Part shown: positions 1 through 11,608 of the stretch, piece by piece | How positions within the stretch are numbered: the first letter of the stretch is position 1 | How the letters are laid out: each line of letters opens with the position of its first letter | Source of the DNA: Lepidonotus clava | Lineage: Eukaryota > Annelida > Polychaeta > Phyllodocida > Polynoidae | Assembly (NCBI GenBank): GCA_936440205.1 | Contig: OW387135.1 | Span: 33,582,792 to 33,646,791 of the forward strand | Length of the DNA stretch: 64,000 nt | Direction: 5' to 3' | Notes under the pieces: generated by a model | Seen by the model: only the letters and a program-made list of their open reading frames with translations | Told to the model about the DNA's origin: nothing | Database searches by the model: none | Made by a program: the position numbers and the translations under genes

Positions 1-65
1 ATTACTCACGGGTCGTCCCCGTAGCTAAATTGGTGAGAAATCGCTGCAGTTGTAGGTCCACTTAC

Positions 66-160
66 CGTGCTGGCCAGTATGTCATGCGGACAGCAACCTA
101 GGAGAAAGCTCTTACATACCCGAGGGTCATCGAACTTCACTTTGTATTTGTTGTTTTCGC
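66..160 (-). CDS. LUC7L: LUC7L coding exon 2
   Basis: This exon is 95 nt, with acceptor tttctag at 161 and donor gtaagt at 65. It encodes the beginning of the LUC7 zinc-finger domain, with the Cys residues of RVCKSFLLGCCPHD conserved. Exon 3, which should begin with an RMDLGEC-like segment, lies outside the window. Confidence 0.9.
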
Positions 161-3100
161 CTAGAAATACACAAACCTTCGACATGGAATGATGCATGAA
201 CAAACGACTTGTAAATAAAAATAAAGTTTGATCAAGTCTGAAACTGCACTCATATGGTTATATGCATCCCTGACAAACGTTCTTCTCATATATTCCGGTC
301 CTAGTTATAAGTTTATGATTTCACATTTATAATATCCGGAGAAATTTCCCAAGAAATTACCCTTTTGTGTGCCAATAAGTTACTGTATGAGAAAAGCATT
401 TTTGGGGATGACTATGCATACATGCACGAGTTTATTTCATTAATGAACATAGAATGACTTTCTGTATCATCTACACTGCCAAATTTAATGAATTGCGGGA
501 CTTTTGCTTGTCTATTAAATTTACATCTCGGCAGGGTTTAAATAAGCCAAAAAGTATGAATATATTTCATCAAAACAGGCGCTACTGCTGCAGATCAGCG
601 TGTTTTTTTCTCTGCTGAGAGCTGCGGGGATTATTATTCACGAGACGAGTTGCACTGAGTGTAACTGCGTGACATTTAGGGGATACACACTGCGAACTCC
701 TGGAACTGCGGCGTGGGCCAGAGTGTAATGGAACATCTGAAACAAATATGGTGTAGCCCCCTCATGTCGGACTCCCTGAGCGACTTAAAAAAGAGGCCCT
801 TAAATGGGTCTGGAAAACATGCACACTAATCACAGATTGTCAAGAAAGTCATCATCCACAACTGGCCAAAGTCTTTGTTGGTCACAGCTTCGTTAGAATG
901 CTTTTTTTTTTGTATCTATCTTAGTGCTACATAAGTCATGCCTTGTAACTTTAATCAATGAGATTTTTTTTTATTATTAAATTTCCAGAAACTTGTTTCA
1001 AGCTGTTCGAGTACCTGGGCCAATCAAGAGAATCAAACAATCTTCTGAGTCTGCAGTTTCTTTTTAAAAATGTCTCCAAATGATCTACTTTTCTTTCAGA
1101 GAAATATTAAGCTTACCAATATTCTTAGATGTAAAAATACTTGCCCGATTTTAAGATATGTGACTACTTAATATTTGTATACAATTTATTATTGATCTTC
1201 ATTTCAGAATGCTACACCTCAATTATATAAGTAGAAATACTACGCAGGCCATTAAATAGAAAATACTTTAATTTTACATGTACATGTATACTGATATCAT
1301 AGAAAGTAAAAATTGCCTGCTGGTAATCGAAAGAAGAAATGAAAATGTTGTATTTAGCAGCTATATATAAAGACAAGTTAATTCCAGCATTTACAAACTC
1401 AATGCTGAAATACAGATTGATAAATCAACATTGCAACTCACGGCCCGGCGTCTCGAGACGTGTGTCTTTGTATAAGCTCAGCAATAGACCACATAACATT
1501 GTCCCCTTAAAAAGCATGGGATCCAAGAATTAATAGTAGTATTCACCAACTACAAACCAAGTACTTAAACACAGAATATGCATAACATTTTATCCAAACA
1601 AGAAAAGAAATAAATGTATCTTAGTAATAGTAATGAAAAACAGTTTTATGAAATCAAGAGTATGTAATAAAATACAGACTGATCTTACGTGTGTATAATC
1701 TTCAAATTTGGAGCTTCTATCGTTTTTATGCTTTGAATTTCATACTTTATATTATATACATTATTGTACAGACGATGGGAAAAATTAACAAGATCTATAA
1801 ATTCAGCACATAATATCACCTATATTTATAAGCATAACGAATCCGAAAACTAATTTAATATTTATACATGATAAAGTGCGACACATGTAGACATCCCACG
1901 AAAAGTCATCCAGAAGGAGTTGTGATCAAAACTTTATTACAGCATAACAACCGTCAGGCCTGTAATATATCACCTTCATTTTGATAACACCACAAAATAA
2001 AGTTTCAAAATGACAAAAAAAATAATCCTAGATAATGGTTTTAAAGCTCATATTTTATCTAGGATTTCCTCATATTCAGACGTGTTTGACACCAGCGGCA
2101 TATCTGAAAGAGTGCCTCGTTTATTGACATAAATGAGATCTGTGACAGGCAAAATTGACTCTGTAGAAAGCTTAGGTCCATCATAAATATTTTTTTATCG
2201 CATAATACAATGGCGAATATGAATCCATAAAAAAATACAATGAGAATTTTACAAAAGCTCGTATTTCAAGAAAAGTTACTAGTTTTTTGTTTTCAAATAA
2301 TCTGTGCCCTTACATCAAAGGAAGGTGATTAAACATTGCTATTACTTCATGAATGATTATAGATTACAAGATGTCAGCAAATAACGTTTTGAAATAAAAC
2401 ATTTTAATTACACTTTTTCCCATTTGAATCCATTGTTTGCCTATTTCTGTAGTCTCAGCCTCATTTCATAGTTATATATTGAAATAATATTTTTATGTAA
2501 AACTCTATGTACATAGCAAACATTTCTTTTAAACAGAAAACAAGATTGGGTATCTTCCTCTTGTAACAGAGAAATGCCTTTCATTCCTTCCAGATTATTA
2601 ACATCAAATGCAAATTCTTCAAATGCTCACTATAAAAACTTGTCAAGGTTTTAACTCATTAAAACTTTGTACTCATCTGATATCTATTATTACTTTTGGT
2701 TTAATCAGAGCACACAATTTCACGGATTACCATAGTGATAAATGACTATGGCCAGGCAACTTGATTGCGGCAACATTACACTGCATTCACTGTGGCCTTG
2801 CTTTTTCAACAGATCTTTAATAGTCATAATTTTCTCAATTTTTCTATTCAACATTTTTTTTTATCTACACGTACTCATATCTTTAAAGCTCTTGACTTGG
2901 CAAAATTTCCTGCCCCTTTCCTTGAGGCTTGATTTGCACAGTCCGAGAACGGCCCTGACCTACGTATACTACGGTGAGGATGAATATCTATCCAAGCCTC
3001 AACATATTGTTGCCTACTTGACCATTTTGGTTGAGTAGACTTTTTTCAGCATTACTCCATGTCTTGACTCCTAAATTCAGACATACCTTCTTTATCTACA

Positions 3101-4005
3101 TAACTTCTAAATCCAATATGTTTGTAATATTTTTATGAATAGTCTCCTCTAGATATCAAGGATTCAAGAGTTTGCTTAGCCTCGTGATGCTAAAAGACTT
3201 CAACCTGTCTGCCATGACAGTCTGCTGGTAGCCATCCTAGCTCTCATCAGTTTAAAAAGCAACTGGCAAGGGCTTAGCCTTAGCAAAAGTGCTCAATCTC
3301 ATTCAAAATGTCACGAAGACTATTTCTAACTTCATAGGAAAGGAGAATACATCCATGTAGAAATACTTTCACAATTTTGGGTAAGGCATGGAGTTTTACT
3401 TTTAGCGTATTTTGGAGCAGGTTGAAAAGTCCATCCTGTCAGTGGGAACTTAGTAGGAACGACAGTCACGGCTGTTCTCAGACTAGATTTGCATTACTTC
3501 GGGGTGAGATGAGAAAGTTTAGGTGATATCTACTTAAAATTGAATCAATAATAATGTTAAGTCTTTCTCCGTCAAGTAACGTTATATTCAATGCAATTTT
3601 CAAAAACATTATTGACCAGTTTGTGCATTTTTTCGTAATAACTTAATTAACTTTTGCTGCCACAAAATATCCTTTTAAAATTTTAATAGTAGGCGGGTAA
3701 AGCGAAATGCAGTTAAGTAATTGGTATCAATACTTCGATTTTGACCATCCTTGCTGGATTTACCAGGATTACGAGGAAGGATGCGACATAAGACCTATGC
3801 ATCGAAAATAATAGTGTCTGTCAATCATAGGTTTCAAGAGAGGATTTGTAGTTTGCACTGTCTTCGGCTATGCAGCAATTTGAGCCAAACGGGGGAAACA
3901 TACATGTATTTCGGTAACCAAATTTGAGGACCAAAAAAGCTTACCATCGCGACCAGTGCCCATCAACTGGTCGAGCATAGCTCGGATTTGCTCTTGAGCT
4001 GACAT
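66..4005 (-). CDS. LUC7L: LUC7-like splicing factor, N-terminal two exons (partial gene)
   Basis: Coding exon 1 is 4005-3945 and exon 2 is 160-66, read on the minus strand; the rest of the gene lies beyond the left edge. Exon 1 begins with ATG at 4005 and encodes MSAQEQIRAMLDQLMGTGRD, ending at a GATG|gtaag donor with one leftover base. Exon 2 follows a tttctag acceptor, restores the frame (G|GC), and encodes VKFDDPRVCKSFLLGCCPHD then ILAST before an ACG|gtaagt donor. Both segments match the LUC7L/LUC7L2 N-terminus closely, including the start of the first CCCH zinc-finger region. LUC7 proteins are U1 snRNP-associated nuclear factors that help select 5' splice sites. The match is to the LUC7L/LUC7L2 type, not LUC7L3. 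Later exons (second zinc finger, RS tail) are not visible. The single intron here is about 3.8 kb. Confidence 0.9.
161..3944 (-). other. LUC7L intron 1, no gene seen
   Basis: This is AT-rich intronic sequence with no convincing exon on either strand. It holds a small hairpin (TCCTAGATAA / TTATCTAGGA, about 2025-2070) and a segment at 3012-3047 that is repeated in inverted orientation at 8607-8640. Bases 3437-3490 weakly resemble 8664-8715. Confidence 0.5.
3945..4005 (-). CDS. LUC7L: LUC7L coding exon 1 (start codon exon)
   Basis: This exon is 61 nt long: 20 codons plus one base. The start at 4005 is chosen because the encoded peptide aligns from its first residue with the LUC7L N-terminus and no upstream in-frame extension is needed. 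The 5'UTR runs toward 4080, into a short region shared with a possible divergent transcript. Confidence 0.88.
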
Positions 4006-4090
4006 TTTCCCGTTTTCGGGGGAAATGTGCAGCAATTTCGACCTTTTTCCCCGACGTGTTCTCGCACACTTTTCACCAAGATGGCGTCGG
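4006..4090. promoter_or_regulatory. LUC7L promoter / 5'UTR, possibly bidirectional
   Basis: Only about 75 bp separate the LUC7L start codon (minus, 4005) from an ATG on the plus strand at 4081. The plus strand reads caagATGGCGtcgg at 4077-4090, which resembles both a good start context and a YY1 motif (AAGATGGCG), a common element just downstream of housekeeping start sites. The sequence is locally richer in CpG than its flanks. Bidirectional use is inferred only. Confidence 0.4.
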
Positions 4091-4120
4091 CGACCAAATG
4101 CCTCGCTTCCGAAACGTTAG
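4081..4120 (+). CDS. Possible first coding exon of the IRE-array gene
   Basis: An ATG in good context opens 13 codons (MASATKCLASETL) plus one base, followed by G|gtacca, a weak but possible donor. Splicing to the acceptor before 10867 would join G|GT and read on in frame into ATGAAGACT, giving a 153-residue protein with a short basic N-terminal tail before its hydrophobic segment. The in-frame join has a one-in-three chance of being accidental, and the ATG could simply be part of a YY1 site in the LUC7L promoter. Confidence 0.25.
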
Positions 4121-4302
4121 GTACCACATTACCAAATTACTCTAGAATCGCAAAGGATGGGCTGAGCCAATGTATTTAGTCATCCACATTCTTTATATAA
4201 GTTTTTAAAATAATAACATTATATTTCCATATTTTTTGGGGTAAAAAAAGTTAAAATAAACAATTGGTTTCAACATAAGTTATTATACTTTAAATTTATT
4301 GT

Positions 4303-4556
4303 AGTGAGACTTAGTTCCGAAAACGACCGCAAGGTGTCTCTGTCCGTTCTTGGCTGGCTGGTTCCCGTACTTTCTGTCAACATCGTACGGCTTGTACCAG
4401 AAGGATTTCGTGCACGAGTTTGTGGGGAGCTGCCGGTTTCGTCCTGTTTTATTTCTGTCTTTGCAAGGACAGAAGCAAGATCAGTTCCCTGGAGTCTAGA
4501 AAGGTATGTTCTACCTGTTTTGAATAAAAGTCTTGATAAGCCAAAAACACGTAACA
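4303..4556 (+). repeat. Possible truncated LTR-element 5' end
   Basis: This 254-bp segment begins TGTAGTGAG and ends CGTAACA. It contains AATAAA near 4523 and is followed directly by TGGACTGATTC, which could be a primer-binding site. An open stretch starting ATGTCAGCC near 4597 could be a gag remnant. GC content and sequence texture differ from the flanks. No second LTR copy or target duplication was found, so this is tentative. Confidence 0.25.
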
Positions 4557-6063
4557 TGGACTGATTCTGTGGATTTCTTGGCCCGGAGTGACGGCAATGT
4601 CAGCCAAGGCCAAGAATCATAGAATGCCAATATTGCCTCACCTCACTCCACCGAGTCCACGACCACGGGCACGGACATCGGTCGGGGTGAAAAGCTTTTT
4701 ACTGCAGGTGCAGATGAATGGCTTTAGTACAGTTACTTTAAGGCTGAGATAGATATGCTGTATTCTAACGCTCTATTCATATGATAAGCCTAAATGTAGC
4801 TGTGCAGTGCAGACCGGTGAAGCCTGAACCGAACTGAAGCTGAGGTGAAGACGTAAAGCTTCATTCAAGGACAGCCTGCGCTCTCCACTCGAGTGAGTTA
4901 CAGTGGCAGAGTGGCCCTAGGCTACGAGTACGACGTGACCACATACACGTGCGTTTCTCTCCCACCTCAGACCTGTCTTTGTGCCTATGCTATGGCCGTT
5001 TCGACTGTGACCAGACCCCTACCACAAGATCGTGATATATTCCAGTGACGAGGCCTTGGCATTTAACGTTATTCTCTTGGTCCATGCAAGTTGCAACGTC
5101 ATTCTACCACTTCATTTCTTGCCATATCAAGAGTTGCTAAGAATTATTTCAATTTATCTTCTTTAATACATTATTTAGGAACTCCTGGGCAATCAGAGAT
5201 AATTTTTGTGAATTTTATGTGCAAAAAGTGATATTTTGACAGGATTTTTAGACTGGCTTCCAGGCGAAGTTTTTCTGTTAAATCTAATGTGACGAAATGA
5301 ACCAATTCTTGTAAAATATAATCCTTTTTTCACTTAAAGTATCTTAAATATATTGGAATATGTCGTGGCTATTACATATAAGAATGTATGTAGATATATA
5401 CAACAATATGCGTATTAAAGATGTTATTACACTAGTTTTATGGTGTTTTTAAATAATGCATCTAGCAATACCACACTAAAACTAAAATTTAGATTTAAAT
5501 CTGTCAAAATTTATAAGATCCGCATTTTCCACTGCTTATCAGAACTTTAAACAGAATCAAAATTGGATATAGCACTCCCAAGATATTGAGGAAAATGTAA
5601 TGAATAAAGTACTATGTTTTTACACCAAATTTACATTAGATCAAAGGCGTGGCCATGGACCCCCAAATTAGCCAATTTTTCCATAATTTTCACTTTAAAA
5701 TGTAAATTTTATGCTAAAATCCGCGGATCTCTTTCTTATTGTATAGTGTTATGCCATATATCATTTAAAAGAAAAATTATTTCCGCGGATCTCACATCTT
5801 TTGCCCTATTTAATTAGATTGAATTTATTGGTTAAATCCTGTAAATACTGTGTAAAACCTTGAATTGAAAAAAATGAAAAAAGTGTCCCACATCAGATAA
5901 GTACCTGAAAACCAGGAAAAACATACCATCTCTGATGGAACTCGTGCAAAAAAAAAAGTTAAATTTAGTTTGATTTTAATAAATCCCCAAAGTTTCCATG
6001 CTCGAGCATCCCATCTTTCTCATGGTGCAATTGCTTTTTCTCTAATGTCAGAATTTAAAAAGT

Positions 6064-6312
6064 TAGGCCTAGGAAAAAAAATTGTTGCGTTCCGGTAACC
6101 CGACCTACCCTATTTTTTTGCCCCGACCCTAAAGTTTTTAAAGGGTTTTCAGGAAAAAATATTTAAATATTACAAAATGCGATGGAAATTCGGGATTTTT
6201 TTCACTATAAGACATTTAAAAATTTTTTTTTTTTTTTTTAAATCACGACCTACCTACCCTATTTTTTTGGACTGATGTTACTGGAACGCAACAATTTTTT
6301 TCCTTGGCCTTA
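6064..6312. repeat. MITE with ~30-bp terminal inverted repeats
   Basis: The left end reads AGGCCTAGGAAAAAAAATTG then TTGCGTTCCGGTAAC. The reverse complement of the right end reads AAGGCCAAGGAAAAAAATTG then TTGCGTTCCAGTAAC. Internal motifs are also mirrored (gacctaccctatttttttg near both ends). The element is about 249 bp, non-coding and internally AT-rich. The transposon superfamily is not identifiable here. Confidence 0.75.
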
Positions 6313-6548
6313 TTATCGAATTACAATGACCAACCCTGAAAAAAATAGTGATTATAGATTTTACAAGGGTTTGGTATTGCTAATGCATCTGAGGTGATAA
6401 TTGGGGAGACCACCACGCGAATTACTACGGAAGTACGGATTTCGCCATTGCGGACCGGGCGAATACTCTAAGTGCAATCTAAGGTCTGACATGACGAAGG
6501 TCTCTCAAGACGATATCTCGCTCATGACATCCATGAGGTAACAGGTGA

Positions 6549-6615
6549 ACTTGGCCCGCTGGTGAACTCGGCCCATGGTTAAGTCGGACCTCTGGTGAAC
6601 TCGGCCCGTTTTGGT
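6549..6615. repeat. Short tandem repeat, CTGGTGAACTCGGCCC unit
   Basis: About four imperfect copies of a 17-18 bp unit (tggtgaactcggcccg) lie in tandem. No coding or RNA signal accompanies them. Confidence 0.6.
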
Positions 6616-6824
6616 GTAATGTTATTTTTCATAATTATAGCCACGTAACATTCACCTTGGTTTGCATAACACGGGCTGAGGATATATAAGACGTTGATTA
6701 AAGTCAATTTGGAACATAATTTATAATGTTACTGAAACCCTTTGCCTAGTAGAATGTAGGTTCCCAAAGGGGACAGTACTTCCCGGGCACCCTTTGCCCA
6801 GGAGAAATAAGAAGGGAACCATAA

Positions 6825-7330
6825 ATCTGAAAAGATATTTATTTTGTAATTGGGAAGAAACTAAATATACATCCCTTTCTTCCAATGATCTTTAGGATTC
6901 ATACCCGAATGGCTAACTCATCCCTATTCAGTGTTGGCGAGTCAACTAACTTTTTGGCCTGACGGCCAACAGGGCCAACTATGCCAAGATATTGTCGGCC
7001 CTGATAGCTTTCTGTCAGCCCTGATTTTTACTCCATAGGAAAGGGTTCCAAATATGTCAGTCTCTATTTTACAGGTTAAACTCTTAAAATGGTCAGAAAA
7101 TACAGAAAAAATATCAGAAATTCCCTTTCGGTCATCAGGGCCGATTTGGCCCTAATTTTGGTGAAAATTGTCGGCCCTGATCTCAAATTGTCAGCCATTG
7201 GCCTACGGGCCAGTGTTAGTGGTAAACACTGCTGTTCCTCAGTTTTTAATGGGGAAGAAACTAAATTATATATTCCTCTCCTGTGATAGATCTTTAGGAT
7301 TCATACCTAAAAGCTGATTCATCCCTATTC
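6825..7330 (+). repeat. Direct duplication flanking the hAT-like MITE
   Basis: Bases near 6850-6928 and 7250-7330 share gggaagaaactaaat, a ccttct-type tract, gatctttaggattcatacc and tcatccctattc in the same order. They are diverged direct repeats about 415 bp apart. Confidence 0.6.
6929..7231. repeat. hAT-like MITE with CAGTGTT ends
   Basis: The ends CAGTGTTGGCGA and TTAGTGGTAAACACTG are imperfect inverted repeats starting with the hAT-typical CAGTGTT. The interior carries several copies of TCGGCCCTGA / TCAGGGCCGA in both orientations. No 8-bp target duplication is clear. The element sits between the two copies of a duplicated segment (6825-6928 and 7243-7330). Confidence 0.5.
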
Positions 7331-7440
7331 CTACATTCTCTTGGACAATAGGTCCGGCAAGCAGACCTTGGCATATGGCTGCACAAACATTCCAGGGGGG
7401 TATTAGGACGGGTGTAGGTTGGTTAAGGGGGGCACCCTAT

Positions 7441-7628
7441 GCACCTACCCTCTCTGTCTATAAGAAGTAGAGACAAAGGAGGTCTCTACTTCTTGGAGGA
7501 GTCTAATTTCTTACCCCAACCTATCATGAGGCTCTAATGCTGAGAGCATTTAAGCCTGCTGTTAGGTTGAGGTAAGAAGAAGAGACCTCCTTTGTCTCTT
7601 CTGCGTATCGAAGGAGAGGGTAGGTGTA
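7441..7628. repeat. Foldback (long inverted repeat) element
   Basis: A perfect 19-bp inverted pair AGAGACAAAGGAGGTCTCT (7469-7487 and 7581-7599) is nested inside further pairing: GCACCTACCCTCTC (7441-7454) with GAGAGGGTAGGTGT (7615-7628), and TTCTTACCCCAACCT with AGGTTGAGGTAAGAA. The transcript of either strand would form a long hairpin with a loop of about 40 nt. Confidence 0.75.
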
Positions 7629-7732
7629 TAGGGGGAGGGGACGTCTAGCGTCCCAAACATACAAGTTGTAAAACGTAGCATTTTGGCATCATTGCAAAAA
7701 TAACATACCACAGGGCAATTGGAGGTTCCACA

Positions 7733-8105
7733 TGCCAGTCAGGGGTGCCAAAAGGGGGGACAGATGTGCCAAAGGGGGGACAGAGGTGCCACAGGGTAGA
7801 CAGAGGTATCACAAGGTGGACAGAGTTACCACGAGGTAGACAGAGGGACCACAGCATAGACAGAAGTACGATAAGGTGGAAAGAGATGCCACAGGGTGGA
7901 CAGGTATCAAAAGGCGATCAGCGGTACAACAGGGAAGCCAGGGGTGCCACAGGACGGACAGAGGTACCACAGGGAGGACAGAGTTACCACAGGGCAGACA
8001 GAGGTGCCACAGGGCGGCCAGAGGTACCACAGGGCAAACAAGGGAACCACAGGGCGGAGAGGGAAACCAAAGCGCGGACGGGAAATACCAGTAGGTGACA
8101 GGATA
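7733..8105. repeat. 20-bp minisatellite (ACCACAGGGCGGACAGAGGT)
   Basis: About 18 imperfect copies of a 20-bp unit, consensus near CCACAGGGCGGACAGAGGTA, run without interruption. A short resumption lies at 8308-8390. Because 20 is not a multiple of 3, all three frames look like repetitive proteins; none is a credible gene. Poly-C runs at 8244-8258 and 8464-8482 flank the resumed part. Confidence 0.9.
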
Positions 8106-8710
8106 CCAAATATATAGGACTTGTAGGGGTACCACAGGGTATATTAAGTACGCACACACATTTAAAAAAATTCAGCCCCCTATTGGGCTAAAGAACGCAT
8201 CGGATTCGTACAGGTGCGTGCACACATTTTCAAAAATCCTAGACCCCCCCCCCCCCCCTTGGTGCATACGCACTTAATGGAAGATAAAAAAAAAAAAGTA
8301 CCATACAGCAGACAGAGGGGACCGCAGGGCAGACAGAAACCATAGGGTGGACAGAGAGATCATAGGGTGGATAGAGGTATGATAGGAAAAAAATACTTTT
8401 ATTATATCGGAAAAAGTGGAACTGGCCAACCTTTGGGGGTAGGGTGACGGGTACCCCAGGTATCCCCCCCCCCCCCCCCCCCTGGCTATGGGCCTGAGAA
8501 TAACCACCAAAACATATTTGATTCAGAAGCAAGGATATCAAACATGTCAGATCTGTGTGGATTTACAAGACCAGGCATAGAGTATTTGCTCAATTGCTGA
8601 GAAAAGTCTACTCAACCAAAATGGTCGAGTATAATGCATAGGAATGATAGAAATTCACCCTGATTGTCTGTGGGAACGTTAGTGGAAACACAAGTCAGGG
8701 CCTCTTGGAC

Positions 8711-8905
8711 TAGGGTGGTGTAGCGGTTACCATCCTGGCTGGACCAAGTTAAGAGTCGGGGCTGTCCCTGTTGCACCACCTCGCCTTGATGTTGTTTCCA
8801 TCCCCATAGATTCGGTCATACCAACTGGTACAAATAAAAACCGGAGCTGGTCTCGATATAGCTGAAAATTACTGAGTAGGCCCTAAACTCCAACACATCA
8901 TCATC
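8711..8905 (+). repeat. tRNA-derived SINE, plus orientation
   Basis: The 5' head GGGTGGTGTAGCGGTTACC resembles a tRNA A box, and AGTTAAGAGTC about 35 bp later resembles a diverged B box. The 3' end reads GATATAGCTGAAAATTACTG, then a degenerate CCTAAACTCCAA and an (ATC)n tail. It matches the layout of mollusc SINEs whose tails resemble GATATAGCTG...GGCGTTAAAC. It is diverged, so clearly old. Confidence 0.65.
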
Positions 8906-10866
8906 AGTTGGGAGTGGCAACTGTGACTTTAACTTAGGCTTATAGAGATAGATAAATTTTATAAGATGTAATATTTATGCTTCGGTACATTACTAGACTT
9001 ACTAGAGTTTTTTTCGTTATACAGACAACGATTTCGCATTTTACAGGTAAGACACATATTTGCTGATTGGCGTTCATTGATCTACTCCGAATCATGTTTG
9101 CCATGATACTACAAAAAAACTGGTATAAACAGAACGTGCGTGGGTCTGCACGATTCCCTCGACCCAGAAGCAAGTGCATGACAGCTCTGCACACGTGACC
9201 TGACACACAGTACATTTCTGTAATAAATACAGCTGCCCGTTAGGCAACAGTTTATCCAACTGGGTCCGACTCCGGGGGAGACAGACTGGTGCCATTGCAC
9301 AGAGTCACGTCCTCACTATTGTGTCTGGTCTCGCCGTCTGTATTCAGTGTGAGAGACTTGGTCGAATCTAAAGGTAGGCAACTCATTTCTGGCATATAAC
9401 TTAAGTATACGGCGCATTATCAAAAATATCACTAGCATTGGAAACCAGGAATTAGTGTCACAGTTGGCTAGTTTTAAGGCCAGTTTAATAATGGTTCGCT
9501 TTGACATTGGATTGTAGGCCATGGATCGAAGTGAGGAATTTAATCATAGCAAGGGTGTACTTGAGATACCAAAACTATTCACCCGGCCAAAAATTGCCTT
9601 CCCGCTAAAGACCTTCCATTAGACAGTTAATGAGACATTGCCCAGAAAAAGTGGTACACATGTGGGTGAACAGTTGAAAAATCGTACACCCGGCAGCAAA
9701 ACCACCTCGGATGCAGAATGCACCGATAGTTTCGGATCCAGGCTTTTATTGTGCATTCCAGGTGGTCTGGTGGTGAGACTGCACTTGATTTAAGCTATGA
9801 ATGATGTTGATGTTCCAGGGATACAGTTAAAGACGCGCAGTGCGCAATAAAACGTACAAATTTGGGAAAGAGGTAGCCCATCCTGTACGACCGACTGACA
9901 AATTTTGTCCAAATAGAGATCGAAGTTTCTTTTAACACAAAATATTTTTACGTTTTACCCCTCAGCACCAGCAGGTGAATTTTTGACAACCCAACCAACA
10001 GATTTACTTTCCCATTCCAAGGGAAAATATCGTCGTCCCTTTTTTATTTAATGAAGTTTAAGTAGGATGTTAGGTATATTATTTTGTATTTGTGCTTTCA
10101 AAAAGATGTCATAATGGCATGTTTATGGTGTGTTTTATTTACTTTTTCTCAATAATATCTAAGTTATAGTAAAGGCACGAACTGAGTGTTGGTCGGGTGG
10201 CGGGAAAAACACGATTTTTCTCCCCTTCTGGCCTAATAGACTTTGTGCAGATGTGGTCACGTGACCAGATTTTGGTGATACCACGTGGTTCTCAACACCA
10301 TATGGTTATAAAAAGAACAGCCATTTATAAAATCTAATTGGCCAAAATTGATCATTATGGTCCAGTGAATTATTGTGAAGTGAAATCTTCTAAAATATTT
10401 CTTCTAAATGTTTTAGGACAGTAAATACTTGTGATTTAAGATTGATCACCAATATGGCGACCTGTCTATTTTGACAGATATGATGTCACCTGCACAACGT
10501 CTATACATAAAAAAAATGCCATATGAGTAACAGACATATTTGAAAGAGCTATCTAACTTGCCCATTCGAGCAAGTGAATCTCAGAATTTAATTGGATAGT
10601 CCCAGGTGGGTGAGTGATAGGTCACTCAGTACTAGGTATATGGCAGATCACGCATGGACCTAGTACTAGTAGTGGCCCTTTCCTAAACCCCTCCCTGAGC
10701 TCTGTGACAGCAGGAGTTCTGGTGGTGGTCAGCACCTATAGCCGTAATAAGCCCATATTACACATAGCCTTCTGGTAATAGGAGGGCCTTCAGTTTACTG
10801 AGGGACGACCGTCGCTCATGCATGAGCCAAACTTTGTAGTTATTTTGCTTCTTGTTTTCTTGTCAG

Positions 10867-11608
10867 GTATGAAGACTGTGTGCAGGGAGCAGGTAACGAA
10901 GACATGCGTCTTGACGATACTACTGGCGGCGGGTGTGTGTGCAGTCATGCTGATTCCCTCCCCAGGCGGGCAGGGCGGGGAGCCCGCGCGCCAGGCCTAC
11001 ATCCCCAGGTACCTCTTTGAGAAGGAGATCCGGGGCCCCACCTACCACGTGGTGCACAGGGTACTGGAGAACGACGGCTACCGAAGCCACATCAGGACCA
11101 GGGGACCGCAAGGACAGAAGACCCCACACAGGAAGTTCCTGATCAGGAGGAGAAGGGCAGTCCAAGGTATGGGTCGCAAGCAACGACAAGTCTTATCTAT
11201 TACTCTATTGAAGTATTAAGCACGCGGTGCATAGAGAAGATCTAATTATTTTGAGACATACTTCGGCTTACTTGAATCCACTTCTCCCAAAATACATCAA
11301 CATTATTGTTGATCGAATGAATACATTTGAATTAAAATAGTCTGTGCTAGACCAGTTTACATGTGTTAATGAGGTTACGGTAACCCCACGTTATTTAAGG
11401 ACCTGTCGCAATATTAATTGATAGTGTTAGACATTTTCTTTTCGTTAACACCAATTGGTAAAGGACATACTTTTCTTTATCTGCAGCAGACCAAGAGAAT
11501 CTAACAGGAGATCAGACAGGGCTAGAAGAAACGGGAAGTGTGGTAGCTGGGAGTGGTATGAAGATCGTGCCGGCCTATCCCCGCCCCTACGGCCCCAGCA
11601 GGAAGTGA
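10867..11608 (+). CDS. Unrecognised small membrane/secreted protein; host of the IRE array
   Basis: Two exons are visible: 10867-11166 and 11487-11608. The first follows a strong acceptor (tgcttcttgttttcttgtcag) and places an ATG two bases in (10869). It ends CCAAG|gtatgg. The second follows ctttatctgcag, with a tandem NAGNAG acceptor, and restores frame (G|CA). From this ATG the product is 139 residues. It has a hydrophobic segment VLTILLAAGVCAVML near residues 14-28, a Gly/Pro linker, a conserved-looking basic/aromatic stretch (RYLFEKEIRGPTYHVVHRVL), a furin-like LIRRRRAVQ site near residue 94, one N-glycosylation sequon (NLT), and ends in YPRPYGPSRK. GC-rich codon use contrasts with the AT-rich surroundings and supports real coding. 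I do not recognise the family. A type II membrane protein or a cleaved secreted precursor are both possible. An upstream ATG at 10818 reads through in frame if the acceptor is not used. Confidence 0.6.

Noticed and set aside
4270-4564. Opposed 86- and 95-codon frames near 4.3-4.56 kb as a gene
   Set aside because: No recognisable protein; the segment looks more like a fragment of an LTR element.
7745-8159. Several overlapping long open frames on both strands with repetitive peptides
   Set aside because: All lie in a 20-bp minisatellite; the period is not a multiple of three, so every frame looks like a repeat protein.
9090-9300. Cys-rich minus-strand frames as a small secreted peptide
   Set aside because: Overlapping frames of similar size, no signal peptide followed by ordered cysteines, and no splice or start context.
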